Position numbers and translations under genes: made by a program. Below the pieces are notes generated by a model. That model did no database searches and had not been told where the DNA came from. It was given only the letters and a program-made list of their open reading frames with translations. Positions 1 to 9,043 of a stretch of 64,000 nt of DNA are shown piece by piece (the stretch's first letter is position 1; every line of letters begins with the position of its first letter). This DNA is from Desulfosoma caldarium (GTDB lineage: Bacteria; Desulfobacterota; Syntrophobacteria; Syntrophobacterales; DSM-9756). The stretch lies in the NCBI RefSeq assembly GCF_003751385.1, contig NZ_RJVA01000013.1:310001-374000 (forward strand), read 5' to 3'.

Positions 1-99
1 AATGACCCGGACGGGGCGTCCGTATTTTTTAGAAAGGAACTCACTGAGTTCTCTTTCCAACTCTTCCTGATCGGGGAATTTTGGGGACTGATCATTCAT
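1..99 (-). CDS. Unrecognised protein, N-terminal fragment cut by the window edge
   Basis: An ATG at 99 (minus strand) opens a frame that stays open for all 33 visible codons and runs off the left edge. An AGGTGG ribosome binding site lies at 104-109, about five bases upstream, which is the main reason to call it a gene. The visible N-terminus (MNDQSPKF...) is polar and acidic, then Glu/Leu rich (EELERELSEFL), with no signal peptide. I do not recognise the family. It is divergent from the PilZ gene across about 290 bases that probably hold both promoters. Confidence 0.6.
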   Translation of the reverse strand, partial: MNDQSPKFPDQEELERELSEFLSKKYGRPVRVI

Positions 100-391
100 A
101 GGCCACCTAGCCTTCCGCATTGTCGAGTCGAGCCGTTTCTTGTCACGACACGAACAGATGATAAGCTGCCGTCGTCTCTTTTTCAAGAAACGCTCCGAGT
201 TCACCCGGGCAAACCGGCCCGAAGCCACCCATTCAGGGCACCAAAACCGCTGCCATGCCTTCCAACGATTCATACCCAATGCGTGGATGCACGGGGTGGC
301 AAAAATGTTTAATGGGGTGTGCAAAGATGCCGACTATAAAAGTGGTTGGAATGGCACAGGACAAGGCGACCTGGTCACGGAGGAACCTTCG

Positions 392-814
392 ATGGTGAGC
401 AAGGACAATCTCTTGGAAGAACTTAAGGATTTGGAAGAAACGCTGGAACTAACCGGGGTTTTTGATGAGCAGGCAATGGTGCGCAAAACCTTTCGCGTTC
501 CCGTCAACGAACAAACACCGGTAACCTTTTTGATCAACGGCGTTCCTTTTCGCGTGGTCAACATTAGTGAAGGTGGTGTTGGGTTTGTTGCGGATTCCGG
601 CGATGTGGCGGAGGTGGGCCAAGTCCTGGAAGGCCTGGAACTGCACTTCGGAGGTAGGAGCTTTCAGGCCCAGGGTATCGTTCGCCACGTAACCCCGCTC
701 GAAGATTCCGGGTTTTTGTACGGCCTTTCTTTGGAAATGTGCAGCGAAGACGATCGAGCTTTCATGATGGATTTCGTGCAAAAGCTCCGGGAACGGTTTT
801 TTGAACAGCACTGA
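392..814 (+). CDS. PilZ domain protein (predicted c-di-GMP receptor)
   Basis: A 140-residue cytoplasmic protein. The two halves of the c-di-GMP binding signature of PilZ domains are present: RKTFR (residues 31-35, RxxxR) and NISEGG (57-62, [D/N]xSxxG), followed by a beta-barrel-like stretch and a C-terminal helix. It probably senses c-di-GMP and acts through a partner. A longer frame opens at 140, but I start at ATG 392 because GGAGG lies about nine bases upstream and the extra N-terminus looks non-coding (Cys/His/Arg-rich, no domain). It precedes the RHH and ParA genes on the same strand, which hints at, but does not prove, a shared role in surface or polar organisation. Confidence 0.85.
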   Translation: MVSKDNLLEELKDLEETLELTGVFDEQAMVRKTFRVPVNEQTPVTFLINGVPFRVVNISEGGVGFVADSGDVAEVGQVLEGLELHFGGRSFQAQGIVRHVTPLEDSGFLYGLSLEMCSEDDRAFMMDFVQKLRERFFEQH

Positions 815-929
815 GGCTCAGGGCCGTGAAGCTCCTAAAGGTGCAAACTCTTTGAAGCTTCTATGGTGTACGAACATGGGTGAATCGTTGTGGGGATTCG
901 AAACGCTGGGGTGTAGAGGAGGAATTTCG

Positions 930-1394
930 GTGGCGCCATCTCGAGATGAGGAACCGATGGACATTATGGGGGCCTTGCTCAAGGGGGAAGTCTCCAAGGT
1001 GACCACGGAAGAAAACGACATCGTTGAGCGGTTGGCTTTTTATTTAAGGCGCCTGGAACACCGCAATGCCAACATCGCACCCGAGGAGCGCCCCAGCGCG
1101 AGGACTCGGCCCAAGGACGCGCGGCCAAAAAAGAAGGTCACCTACTATTTGACCAAGCTCATCATTCATCACTTGGAAGACGCTCAGCAGGGCTTGCTCA
1201 AAGCCTCCGAGGGCGAGCCCAAGCCCAGGATTTCTAAATCCATGATTGTGGAGACGGCTCTTCGAATGGCTCTTCAGGAGTTGGACGCCAAGGGGCCAAA
1301 GAGTCGGCTGTTTCGAAGGGTTCATGAAATCTGCCATAAAACCACGAAGTCCCACCGTGTTTCTAAAACACCATCGGGAGAAGAAGTCCAATGA
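930..1394 (+). CDS. Ribbon-helix-helix (CopG/ParG-like) protein paired with ParA
   Basis: A 154-residue basic protein. The frame extends upstream to 801, but GTG at 930 has AGGAGG at 917-922 with a seven-base spacer, so I choose it. The middle reads as a ribbon-helix-helix fold: a strand KKVTYYL, helix A (LIIHHLEDAQQGLL) and helix B beginning ISKSMIVETALRMAL, the usual layout of CopG/MetJ/ParG DNA-binding domains. Its last codon overlaps the ParA start by four bases (ATGA), so the two are translationally coupled. In plasmid and chromosome partition systems an RHH protein often serves as the DNA-binding partner of a ParA; here that is inference. It could also be a plain autorepressor. Confidence 0.6.
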   Translation: MAPSRDEEPMDIMGALLKGEVSKVTTEENDIVERLAFYLRRLEHRNANIAPEERPSARTRPKDARPKKKVTYYLTKLIIHHLEDAQQGLLKASEGEPKPRISKSMIVETALRMALQELDAKGPKSRLFRRVHEICHKTTKSHRVSKTPSGEEVQ

Positions 1395-2335
1395 TTATCA
1401 TATGCCCAAGCTGCAATCGACAGCACAAGGTGGACGAAACGCGCCTTTCCGAAAAGGTGAAAGCGGCGAAGTGCGTTTTTTGCGGGCATCGGTTCCCCAT
1501 ATCCAGGCCAGGGGATACGGAATCGGAAGCGGCCAAGCCTGCAGAGGTGGTTCAGCCTGTTCATGGCAAGGAATGGCCTAGACGCCGCATTGCGGTTTCC
1601 TTGAGCAAAGGGGGCGTGGGCAAGACGACCACGTCTGTCAATCTCGCGGCCGGTTTAGCCTTGGCCGGCTTCAAGGTGCTCTTGGTGGACACGGATACCC
1701 AGGGGCAGGCGGCCTACATGCTGGGCGTGAAACCCAAAGCCGGCTTGACGGAACTGATGACCGGCGAAGTCATTGCCGAGCAATGCCTGGCTGAGGCGCG
1801 GGAGCGCCTATGGCTGTTGGCCGGCGGCCGTTCCTTGGCGGGTGTCAAGAGGCTCATCGCGCGCAAGGATTTTCGTGGAGAAATGACCTTGACCGAAGCC
1901 TTGACGCCCATTGACGGTCGATTTGATTACGTGATTGTGGACACGTCACCGGGCTGGGATGTGCTGACCATCAACGTGTTATTTTATGTGCAGGAAGTGC
2001 TGATTCCGGTGAGCCTTGAGGTGATGTCCATTCAGGGACTGTTGGAATTCAGCCGTAGCCTGGCCTCTGTCCAGAACTACCACAAGGATCTTGCGCTCAA
2101 GTACGTGGTGCCCACATTTTTTGACAAGCGGGTCAAGCAGTCAGAAGAGATTCTCAACCAGTTGAAAGCCCATTACAACAGCCGGCTGTGTCCTCCCATT
2201 CGCTACAATGTGCGCCTGTCCGAGGCGCCAGGCTACGGTAAGACCATCTACGAGTATGCTCCGGGATCCCCGGGAGCCAAGGACTATCGGGACTTGGTTC
2301 GCCGGGTGGCAGGAGATCAGACTCTTTTGAGCTGA
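1391..2335 (+). CDS. ParA/MinD-family ATPase with N-terminal zinc ribbon
   Basis: A 314-residue protein. Residues 5-31 form an MJ0042-type zinc ribbon (CPSC ... CVFC, cysteines 5, 8, 28, 31). A linker follows, then a ParA ATPase with the deviant Walker A box SKGGVGKTT (residues 72-80, signature lysine 73), a Walker A' DTDTQGQA and a Walker B-like VIVDTSPG. ParA proteins form ATP-dependent dimers that bind nucleoid DNA or membrane and position cargo such as DNA, flagella, pili or chemosensory arrays. Chromosomal parA sits beside parB; here the partner is an RHH protein overlapping by four bases, and a PilZ gene is close upstream, so an orphan positioning role is more likely than chromosome partition. 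Confidence 0.85.
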   Translation: MIIICPSCNRQHKVDETRLSEKVKAAKCVFCGHRFPISRPGDTESEAAKPAEVVQPVHGKEWPRRRIAVSLSKGGVGKTTTSVNLAAGLALAGFKVLLVDTDTQGQAAYMLGVKPKAGLTELMTGEVIAEQCLAEARERLWLLAGGRSLAGVKRLIARKDFRGEMTLTEALTPIDGRFDYVIVDTSPGWDVLTINVLFYVQEVLIPVSLEVMSIQGLLEFSRSLASVQNYHKDLALKYVVPTFFDKRVKQSEEILNQLKAHYNSRLCPPIRYNVRLSEAPGYGKTIYEYAPGSPGAKDYRDLVRRVAGDQTLLS

Positions 2336-2783
2336 GCGGGCGCGGGCCGTTGGAATGTCACGACACCCCCCTCGTGAACGCCCCGCCGATGGAATGCCCA
2401 GCCAAAGGGCTTTTGGGCAGAAACCAAGGGCCCTTGCGCCGTCGCATCCGGTGATCAGAATATTTTGGCCAAGCCTTTGTCATGGCGTGCCCACCTTTGC
2501 GCTTCCCTTCAACTGTTACCTTTCGGGCCTCCTGATGGGGCGCTGTAGGGAGGACGAGAGTCCTCATCTTTTGCATTTTTCGGCAGAATAACCACGGCGG
2601 GCTTTGCCTCGCACGCCGGAAAGCTCCCGGCTTCCATGATATGGTCGGGCTCCCCTAGCTTAGCATGGGCGTCGCCGATATGCCCCATTGCGAACGGTCA
2701 GCGCGTATGCTACAAGGCAAGCGCTTTGCTAAGGAAAGTTATCTCGGCGTGAGCCGGTTGAAATGGATGTGAGGAAGAGAGTC
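2336..2783. other. Intergenic region parA-like to leuS
   Basis: About 450 bases with no convincing gene. Short open frames exist on both strands (for example 2355-2591) but lack a ribosome binding site, have no recognisable domain and are rich in Pro/Arg/His as expected from random GC-rich sequence. The region probably holds the leuS promoter. I see no T-box-like leader and no clear terminator for the upstream gene. Confidence 0.5.
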
Positions 2784-5273
2784 ATGGACAGCCGATACAA
2801 TCCCAAAAGCATCGAGAAAAAATGGCAAGAATACTGGGAGCGGGAACGACTTTTTGAAGTCTCTGAAGATCCTGCCAAGAAGAAATACTACCTTTTGGAA
2901 ATGTTTCCCTACCCTTCAGGCCGCATTCACATGGGCCATGTGCGCAATTATGCCATCGGGGATGTGATGGCCAGATTCCTTTCCATGCGCGGCTATAACG
3001 TGCTGCATCCCATGGGATGGGATGCCTTCGGCATGCCGGCCGAAAATGCGGCCATCAAGGCCAAGACCCATCCGGCCAAGTGGACCTATGAAAACATTGA
3101 TTACATGCGAAACCAACTCAAGCAGTTGGGCTTTTCGTACGACTGGTCTCGAGAATTTGCCACCTGTGATCCGTCTTACTACCGATGGGAACAACTGTTT
3201 TTCATTAAGATGTATGAGAGCGGACTGGCCTACAAGAAAAAGTCCTATGTGAATTGGTGCGACACCTGCCAGACGGTGCTGGCCAATGAACAGGTGGAAG
3301 ACGGCGCGTGCTGGCGCTGCGATCAGCCTGTCGTGCAAAAGGAAATGGAGCAGTGGTTTTTTAAGATCACCCACTATGTGGAAGAGCTCCTGGAGTGGCT
3401 GGACAAACTTCCCGGGTGGCCCGAGCGGGTGCTGACCATGCAGCGCCATTGGATCGGCAAGAGCTTCGGCAGCACCATTCGATTTCCTCTGGCTTCGGGC
3501 CAAGGTTTTATCGACGTCTTTACCACACGGGCCGACACCTTGTTTGGGGCTACCTTCATGAGCTTGGCTCCGGAACATCCCATGGTGGCGACCCTATGCC
3601 GAGGTCATCATGAGGAACAGGCCGTCCTGGACTTTGTGGAAAAAGCTAAGCAGGCCAAGCGGGGCGAACGCGACGTGGGGCTTTTAGAAAAAGAAGGTGT
3701 CTTTACAGGATCCTACTGCATCAACCCCATGACCCAGGAGCCCATGCCCATCTATGTGGCCAATTTCGTGGTCATGGAATACGGCACGGGCGCCGTGATG
3801 GCGGTGCCGGCCCACGACCAAAGAGACTTTGAGTTTGCCCGCAAGTACGGCTTGCCCATCAAGGTGGTCATCAAGGAAAACGAGGGGGCCGACGTGTTGC
3901 ATCCGGACCAGCTGACACACGCTTTTGAAGAGGACGGGGTGCTGGTCCATTCCGGCCCCTATTCGGGAATGAGTTCGGCTCAAGCCCGCGAGGCCATCAC
4001 GCGGGATTTGGAAGCCAGAGGGCAGGGAAGCCTCACCGTCCAGTACCGGCTGCGGGACTGGGGTATTTCACGCCAGCGCTACTGGGGCGCGCCCATTCCC
4101 ATTGTGTATTGTGATCGGTGCGGCACGGTTCCCGTCAAGGAGGAGGATCTTCCCGTCATTCTTCCCTTGGATTTGGAAATGCCGGAAAACGGCGCGTCAC
4201 CTCTGCCCTTGAGTGAGGCCTTTGTTCAAACCACGTGCCCTCGATGCGGAGGACCGGGGCGGCGGGAAACGGACACCATGGACACCTTTGTGGAGTCGTC
4301 CTGGTATTTTGCAAGGTTTGCCTGCGCGGACTATACCGAAGGGCCTTTGGACCCCGACCGGGTGGACTATTGGATGCCTGTGGATCAATACATCGGGGGT
4401 ATCGAACACGCCGTGTTGCATCTGCTCTATTCCCGATTTTTCACCAAGGTGCTTCGTGACATGGGGTACCTGCAGGTGGACGAGCCCTTCACGAACCTGC
4501 TCACGCAAGGCATGGTGATCAAAGACGGCGCCAAGATGAGCAAATCCAAAGGGAACGTGGTGGACCCTGACGAGATGATTCGCACCTATGGAGCCGATAC
4601 GGTCCGTTTGTTCTGCCTGTTTGCGGCACCTCCGGAAAAGGAACTGGAATGGAGCGACCAGGGCGTGGAAGGGGCTTACCGGTTTCTAGGGCGCGTGTGG
4701 CGCCTTGTGGCGGAAAACCTGGAAAAACTTAAAACCGTCGCTCCCTATGACGGCCATGACCCTTTACCTCAGACCCTTCAAAGCCTGCATCGCAAGACCC
4801 ACCAGACCATCAAGAAGGTGACCGAAGATATCCAGCAGAGGTTCCATTTCAACACGGCCATTGCCGCCATCATGGAATTGGTCAACGAAATTTACGGCTC
4901 TCTGGACAAGGCTAAGGAAGATAGGACGGCCTGGTCTGTGATTCGAGAAGCCATAGAGGCGGTCATTTTGATGCTTTCGCCCATGGCCCCTCATATTGCC
5001 GAGGAACTGTGGACTTCATTGGGCATGCCGGCCAGTGTGGCCAAAAGGCCATGGCCAACCTATCGGGAAGAGGCGCTGGCGACGGAAACCGTTCTCGTGG
5101 TGGTGCAGGTGAACGGCAAGTTGCGTAGTCGACTCGTGGTTCCGGCGGACATTTCTGAGGAAGCTTTGAAGGAGGCTGCTTTACAAGATGCTAAGATTCA
5201 AAGTTTTCTGGCCGGCAAGCCGGTTCGCAAGACCGTGGTGGTGCCCAAGAAATTGGTTAACATTGTGATATGA
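2784..5273 (+). CDS. leuS: Leucyl-tRNA synthetase
   Basis: Class I aminoacyl-tRNA synthetase charging tRNA-Leu; 829 residues, normal bacterial size. The HIGH box appears as [11 protein letters not shown] near the N-terminus and the KMSKS box as [14 protein letters not shown] near 4540. A CP1 editing domain lies between them, with a zinc-binding-like pattern (WCDTC ... CWRC) around 3255-3320. ATG 2763 is in the same frame, but ATG 2784 has GAGGA eight bases upstream and begins with the family-typical [15 protein letters not shown], so I prefer it. It is followed 25 bases later by lptE and then holA, the leuS-lptE-holA order also found in E. coli. Confidence 0.98.
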   Translation: MDSRYNPKSIEKKWQEYWERERLFEVSEDPAKKKYYLLEMFPYPSGRIHMGHVRNYAIGDVMARFLSMRGYNVLHPMGWDAFGMPAENAAIKAKTHPAKWTYENIDYMRNQLKQLGFSYDWSREFATCDPSYYRWEQLFFIKMYESGLAYKKKSYVNWCDTCQTVLANEQVEDGACWRCDQPVVQKEMEQWFFKITHYVEELLEWLDKLPGWPERVLTMQRHWIGKSFGSTIRFPLASGQGFIDVFTTRADTLFGATFMSLAPEHPMVATLCRGHHEEQAVLDFVEKAKQAKRGERDVGLLEKEGVFTGSYCINPMTQEPMPIYVANFVVMEYGTGAVMAVPAHDQRDFEFARKYGLPIKVVIKENEGADVLHPDQLTHAFEEDGVLVHSGPYSGMSSAQAREAITRDLEARGQGSLTVQYRLRDWGISRQRYWGAPIPIVYCDRCGTVPVKEEDLPVILPLDLEMPENGASPLPLSEAFVQTTCPRCGGPGRRETDTMDTFVESSWYFARFACADYTEGPLDPDRVDYWMPVDQYIGGIEHAVLHLLYSRFFTKVLRDMGYLQVDEPFTNLLTQGMVIKDGAKMSKSKGNVVDPDEMIRTYGADTVRLFCLFAAPPEKELEWSDQGVEGAYRFLGRVWRLVAENLEKLKTVAPYDGHDPLPQTLQSLHRKTHQTIKKVTEDIQQRFHFNTAIAAIMELVNEIYGSLDKAKEDRTAWSVIREAIEAVILMLSPMAPHIAEELWTSLGMPASVAKRPWPTYREEALATETVLVVVQVNGKLRSRLVVPADISEEALKEAALQDAKIQSFLAGKPVRKTVVVPKKLVNIVI

Positions 5274-5297
5274 ACGGTTTCGGAACAAGAATGGCTC

Positions 5298-5816
5298 ATG
5301 GGCCGATGCCTTCGTAACCTTGTGGCATTAAGTTTTTTTCTGTGCGGTGGTGCGTGCGGGTATCATTTTTCCGGCGACGGTACGCAACTGGACCCGCGTC
5401 TTCAAACCGTGGCGGTTCCAGTCTTTGAAAACCTGACGGCGGAGCCAGGCATCGAAGCGGTTTTCACAGGCGCCTTGCGCCAGGAGTTTCTCACGAAGAG
5501 TCGGCTTCGCGTGGTCCCGGAATCCGAAGCGGACGCCGTCTTTATCGGTCAGATTCGACGGCTTTCGACCATCGCTGTGGCGCACCGCGAGGCGCAGGAC
5601 ACCGTCCTCACCCGCCTAACAGTCACTCTGGACGTGCGCTGTGTGGATAGAGAAACGGGCAAGATTCTGTGGCAAGATCGAGCCCTAACTTACTTTGAAG
5701 ACTATGTACAAAACCCGCAGGCCATCGTCTCTTTTCAGAATCGTCAAGGCGCTCTTCAAAGGGCGGCGAAGGAAACGGCCGCCCGCATCTTTGATCGGTT
5801 CATGAGCCAATTTTAG
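5298..5816 (+). CDS. lptE: LPS-assembly lipoprotein LptE
   Basis: A 172-residue outer-membrane lipoprotein that plugs the LptD barrel and helps deliver LPS to the cell surface. It starts with a short hydrophobic signal and a lipobox-like GGAC, followed by GYHFSG; the Cys-Gly-Tyr-x-Phe start of the mature protein is characteristic of LptE. The motif VAVPVFENLTAEPGIE matches the family's conserved core. The Shine-Dalgarno is weak. Position between leuS and holA supports the call. Its presence implies an LPS-bearing, diderm cell. Confidence 0.9.
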   Translation: MGRCLRNLVALSFFLCGGACGYHFSGDGTQLDPRLQTVAVPVFENLTAEPGIEAVFTGALRQEFLTKSRLRVVPESEADAVFIGQIRRLSTIAVAHREAQDTVLTRLTVTLDVRCVDRETGKILWQDRALTYFEDYVQNPQAIVSFQNRQGALQRAAKETAARIFDRFMSQF

Positions 5817-5822
5817 CACGCC

Positions 5823-6857
5823 ATGGACAGCCGCCTGTTTTTCAAACACCTGGGCGAGATTCCACCGAAAACTATCTATCTTTTTCGAGGTGACGAAGCG
5901 GCCCTTATGGACAAGGCGTGGGAAGCCTTGCTGAAGGCCGTGCGGGGCCTTGAAGGCCCATCGGTTCAGGGAGAAAGCCTGGATGCCAAGGACACGACCG
6001 TTCACGAGGTGGTGAACCGGGCGCGCACGGTGCCCATGTTCACTTCCCGTCGCGTACTGCGCGTGCGTCATGTGGATCTGTGGCCCAAAGAGCAGCGGGA
6101 TGTGCTGGAGCGCTATGCGGCGAACCCGAACCCTCGAACCCATGTGGTCTTGACCCTGGGACTCAAAAAGAGCTGGAAGGGTCTGGAAAAGGCCGTGGAA
6201 GCTCATGGCGCCATCGTGGACTTTCAGCCTCTTCAGGAACGCCAGTTGCCGGCCTGGGCTCGAGAAAAGGCGGCGGCATGGGGCAAGACCCTGACCCCAT
6301 CGGCCGCTTCTTTGCTCGTGGAAGCCGTGGGAACCGATCTGCATGCCCTGGAAAAGGAAATCGAAAAGCTGTGCCTCTACGTGGGGGACGCGTCACAGAT
6401 TACGGCGGACGACGTGGAAGTTGCCTCCAGTTCCATACGGTCGGAGCATGTTTTCAAGCTCATGGACCATGTGGCCGAAGGCCGGTCCGCAGCCGCCTTT
6501 GCCGTTCTTCGACACGTGCTTCAAAGAGGGGATGCGCCGCTGGGGCTTCTTGCGCTGCTGGCGCGCCACGTGCGTTTGCTGTGGCAGGTCAAGGACGGAT
6601 TGGCTCGAGGGGAGACGGTGTCGAGCTTGGCCAAGAAACTGAAACTTCCTCCCTTTGCCGTGGAAAAAACCGCCCGTTATGCCCACCACTTTTCCGAAGA
6701 AGCCCTCCTGCAGCTGCACGCGACCCTCATGGCCACGGACCTTTCCTTAAAGACCACAGCCTTGGATCCGGAAAGGGCCCTGGAGCTCATTCTGTATCGG
6801 ATGGGTGTTTTCGGGGCGCAAAAGAAGGCGGCTACCCCTTTGGGCCCTCCTTCTTAA
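5823..6857 (+). CDS. holA: DNA polymerase III delta subunit
   Basis: The clamp-loader delta subunit opens the beta sliding clamp. It is 344 residues, normal for HolA. The N-terminal part has the family pattern YLFRGDEAALMDKAW and VVNRARTVPMFTSRRVLRVRH; the middle carries VEAVGTDLHALEKEIEKLCLY; the C-terminal collar includes LLALLARHVRLLWQVKDGL. It follows lptE after six bases and is the end of the leuS-lptE-holA unit. The downstream neighbour rpsT is convergent, 58 bases away. Confidence 0.93.
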   Translation: MDSRLFFKHLGEIPPKTIYLFRGDEAALMDKAWEALLKAVRGLEGPSVQGESLDAKDTTVHEVVNRARTVPMFTSRRVLRVRHVDLWPKEQRDVLERYAANPNPRTHVVLTLGLKKSWKGLEKAVEAHGAIVDFQPLQERQLPAWAREKAAAWGKTLTPSAASLLVEAVGTDLHALEKEIEKLCLYVGDASQITADDVEVASSSIRSEHVFKLMDHVAEGRSAAAFAVLRHVLQRGDAPLGLLALLARHVRLLWQVKDGLARGETVSSLAKKLKLPPFAVEKTARYAHHFSEEALLQLHATLMATDLSLKTTALDPERALELILYRMGVFGAQKKAATPLGPPS

Positions 6858-6915
6858 GTTTTTGGCAAGCAGGACGGTAAACAGCCGGTTGTCTTAAAAA
6901 GATCGAATGGTCACA

Positions 6916-7194
6916 TCAGGCGCTTTGAGCGACCTTGAGCATGTTGACTTTCTTGGTCAGCCTGGAAATCTTGCGCGCTGCCGTGTTGCGGTGAATGGTA
7001 CCCTTGGCGGCGGTTTTTGCAATGATCGACGTGGCTTCTCGAAGCCGCACCACGGCTTCATCCACAGCATTGGTGCGAATCGCTTCTTCCAGCTTCCTGA
7101 TTGCCGTTTTCATGCGGCTCTTGCGCGCGCGGTTCCGCATGCGGCGCACTTCACTCTGCCTGGCTCTTTTCAGGGCGGATTTGTGATTGGCCAA
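6916..7194 (-). CDS. rpsT: 30S ribosomal protein S20
   Basis: A 92-residue, strongly basic protein starting MANHKSALKRARQ, the hallmark of S20, which binds 16S rRNA in the small subunit body. The start codon is TTG at 7194, with AAGGAGGGA at 7201-7209, six to seven bases upstream. E. coli rpsT also starts with a UUG that contributes to its autoregulation, so the unusual start is likely conserved and real. It is transcribed against holA. Confidence 0.97.
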   Translation of the reverse strand: MANHKSALKRARQSEVRRMRNRARKSRMKTAIRKLEEAIRTNAVDEAVVRLREATSIIAKTAAKGTIHRNTAARKISRLTKKVNMLKVAQSA

Positions 7195-7312
7195 AACCTA
7201 TCCCTCCTTCTATCTTTAACCGTCATGAGGCCCCAAAAGCGCTTGCGGTGCCTTTTCAGAAGCCCCGTTTTTTACCCGCCTAGATGTTTTCTGTCAAGAC
7301 GCTTTGCGCCTT

Positions 7313-7783
7313 TCAGGGGCGCACTTCTACGATTTCCAACTGGCGAAGCCCTTTGGGCGTTCGCACCGACACGGTGTCGCCTTCTTCCTTGCCGATCAAG
7401 GCCTTGCCCAAAGGCGAACTGACGGACAACGTGCCGGCCTGAATGTCCGCTTCGTAAGGGCCGACGAGCTTGTAGGTGAGTTCTTCGCCGTTGTCCAAGT
7501 CTTCCAGGACCACGGTGAATCCAAACATGACCCGTCCTCCGTTGGAGCCGTTGGTTTCCACTATTTCCGAATGGGCCAGTTTTTCCTGAATGTCCGCAAT
7601 GCGCCCTTCGATGAGTGCCTGCTTTTCTTTGGCAGCTTCGTATTCGGCGTTTTCCGAAAGATCCCCGTGCCCTCGCGCTTCTTCAATGGCTTTGATCACC
7701 TTGGGGCGCTCTTCCTTTTGCAACCGCTGCAGTTCCTGGCGCAGCCTTTCATAACCTTCTCGAGTGATGGGAACCCTTTCCAT
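7313..7783 (-). CDS. greA: Transcription elongation factor GreA
   Basis: A 156-residue GreA that rescues backtracked RNA polymerase by stimulating transcript cleavage. The N-terminal coiled coil starts MERVPITREGYERLRQE and carries the acidic tip (ENAEYEAAKE); the C-terminal FKBP-like domain includes VGPYEADIQAGTLSVSSPLGKAL. Its length is typical. GGAGG lies about seven bases before the ATG. rpsT follows on the same strand after about 120 bases and may be cotranscribed. Confidence 0.96.
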   Translation of the reverse strand: MERVPITREGYERLRQELQRLQKEERPKVIKAIEEARGHGDLSENAEYEAAKEKQALIEGRIADIQEKLAHSEIVETNGSNGGRVMFGFTVVLEDLDNGEELTYKLVGPYEADIQAGTLSVSSPLGKALIGKEEGDTVSVRTPKGLRQLEIVEVRP

Positions 7784-7849
7784 GCCATGCCTCCAGTTCT
7801 AATAAGACCCCTTCAAAACCGTGTCGAGGAAATGAAAAAAGCACCCCCC

Positions 7850-7879
7850 ACGCCCTTCGAAGGGCGCTGCGAAGGGCGT
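7850..7879. other. Overlapping palindrome/hairpin upstream of greA
   Basis: A perfect 16-base palindrome (cgcccttcgaagggcg, 7851-7866) is followed by a second gaagggcgt (7871-7879). The first arm acgcccttc (7850-7858) can therefore pair either with the adjacent arm or with the distal one, giving two mutually exclusive hairpins. It lies about 70 bases upstream of the greA start on the minus strand. No T-tract follows on either strand. It could be a regulatory leader element or a protein site. Confidence 0.4.
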
Positions 7880-8072
7880 CCTCACCAGTCGAAATAATAG
7901 AAAGAACACACGGCTCTGAAGTGCCGTTTCATTTATAGGGATTGGCTCCTCGTGTCAAGGATCCTGTCTCCATCGTGGGCGACGGATTTTTTTTCTCACC
8001 TTTCCGTACGAATCATGGTAATTTTTTAAAAAAGTCGCATGGGGTCTTGGGAGAAGCATTGAGGATGGGCAG

Positions 8073-9005
8073 ATGGCCTTTTCGAGAAAAGACTTGCTTG
8101 GCATGCGGGATTTGGAGGTGGATGAGATTGAAACCATTCTCGACACTGCCGAATCCCTGAAAGAAATCAACACAAGGTCCATCAAAAAGGTTCCCACCCT
8201 TCGAGGCAAGACGGTGGTGCATCTCTTTTATGAGCCCAGCACACGAACGCGCACCTCTTTTGACATCGCGGCCAAGAGGCTCAGCGCAGACACCTACAGC
8301 ATTGCCACTTCCACTAGTTCCATGGTGAAAGGGGAAACCTTTTTGGACACGATCAAGAATCTGGAAGCCATGCGCCCGGATGTGTTCATCATTCGCCATT
8401 CGGCTTCGGGCACACCTCACCGCATCGCTCAACGCACCACGGCCTCCGTGATCAACGCCGGAGATGGCATGCATGAACATCCATCCCAAGCCCTCTTGGA
8501 CATGTTGACCATTCGCCAACACAAAGGGCGGTTGGATGGTCTGACCGTGCTGATTGTGGGGGATATTGCCCACAGCCGGGTGGCTCGATCCAACATTTGG
8601 GGCCTGACGAAAATGGGGGCTCGTATTCTGGTCTGTGGCCCTCCCACCCTGCTACCCTCACATATAGAACAGTTTCCCGTGAGGGTGTCCCTCCGTTTGG
8701 AACCAGTGATTCCCCTAGCGGACGTCATCATGGTGCTGCGGCTTCAAAAGGAAAGGCAAGGTCAGGGGCTGTTGCCGTCCCTGCGCGAATACGCCACCTA
8801 TTACGGCATCGATCGCCAAAAGCTAGCCCAGGCCAAACCGGATGTACTCATCATGCATCCAGGCCCCATGAATCGCGGCGTGGAAATCAGTCCGGAAGTG
8901 GCCGATGGCCCTCATTCGGTTATTTTGGATCAGGTGAACAACGGTGTGGCGGTGCGTATGGCCCTGCTGTATCTCTTGATGCAACGACATGAATCGGCCG
9001 TTTGA
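8073..9005 (+). CDS. pyrB: Aspartate carbamoyltransferase catalytic subunit
   Basis: Condenses carbamoyl phosphate with aspartate, the first committed step of pyrimidine synthesis. 310 residues, the usual catalytic-chain size. The carbamoyl-phosphate site motif [12 protein letters not shown] is near residue 50 and [12 protein letters not shown] and [11 protein letters not shown] are in their expected places. It runs directly into pyrC. No pyrI regulatory subunit is seen in the window. Confidence 0.97.
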   Translation: MAFSRKDLLGMRDLEVDEIETILDTAESLKEINTRSIKKVPTLRGKTVVHLFYEPSTRTRTSFDIAAKRLSADTYSIATSTSSMVKGETFLDTIKNLEAMRPDVFIIRHSASGTPHRIAQRTTASVINAGDGMHEHPSQALLDMLTIRQHKGRLDGLTVLIVGDIAHSRVARSNIWGLTKMGARILVCGPPTLLPSHIEQFPVRVSLRLEPVIPLADVIMVLRLQKERQGQGLLPSLREYATYYGIDRQKLAQAKPDVLIMHPGPMNRGVEISPEVADGPHSVILDQVNNGVAVRMALLYLLMQRHESAV

Positions 9006-9043
9006 AAGGGCTGAAATACCTTAAGACGACATGGGAGGAAGCT

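Noticed and set aside
2355-2591. Small open frame between the ParA gene and leuS
   Set aside because: No ribosome binding site, Pro/Arg/His-rich, no recognisable family.
6080-6880. A 266-codon open frame on the plus strand
   Set aside because: Alternative frame inside holA; Gly/Arg/Ser-rich and without a ribosome binding site.
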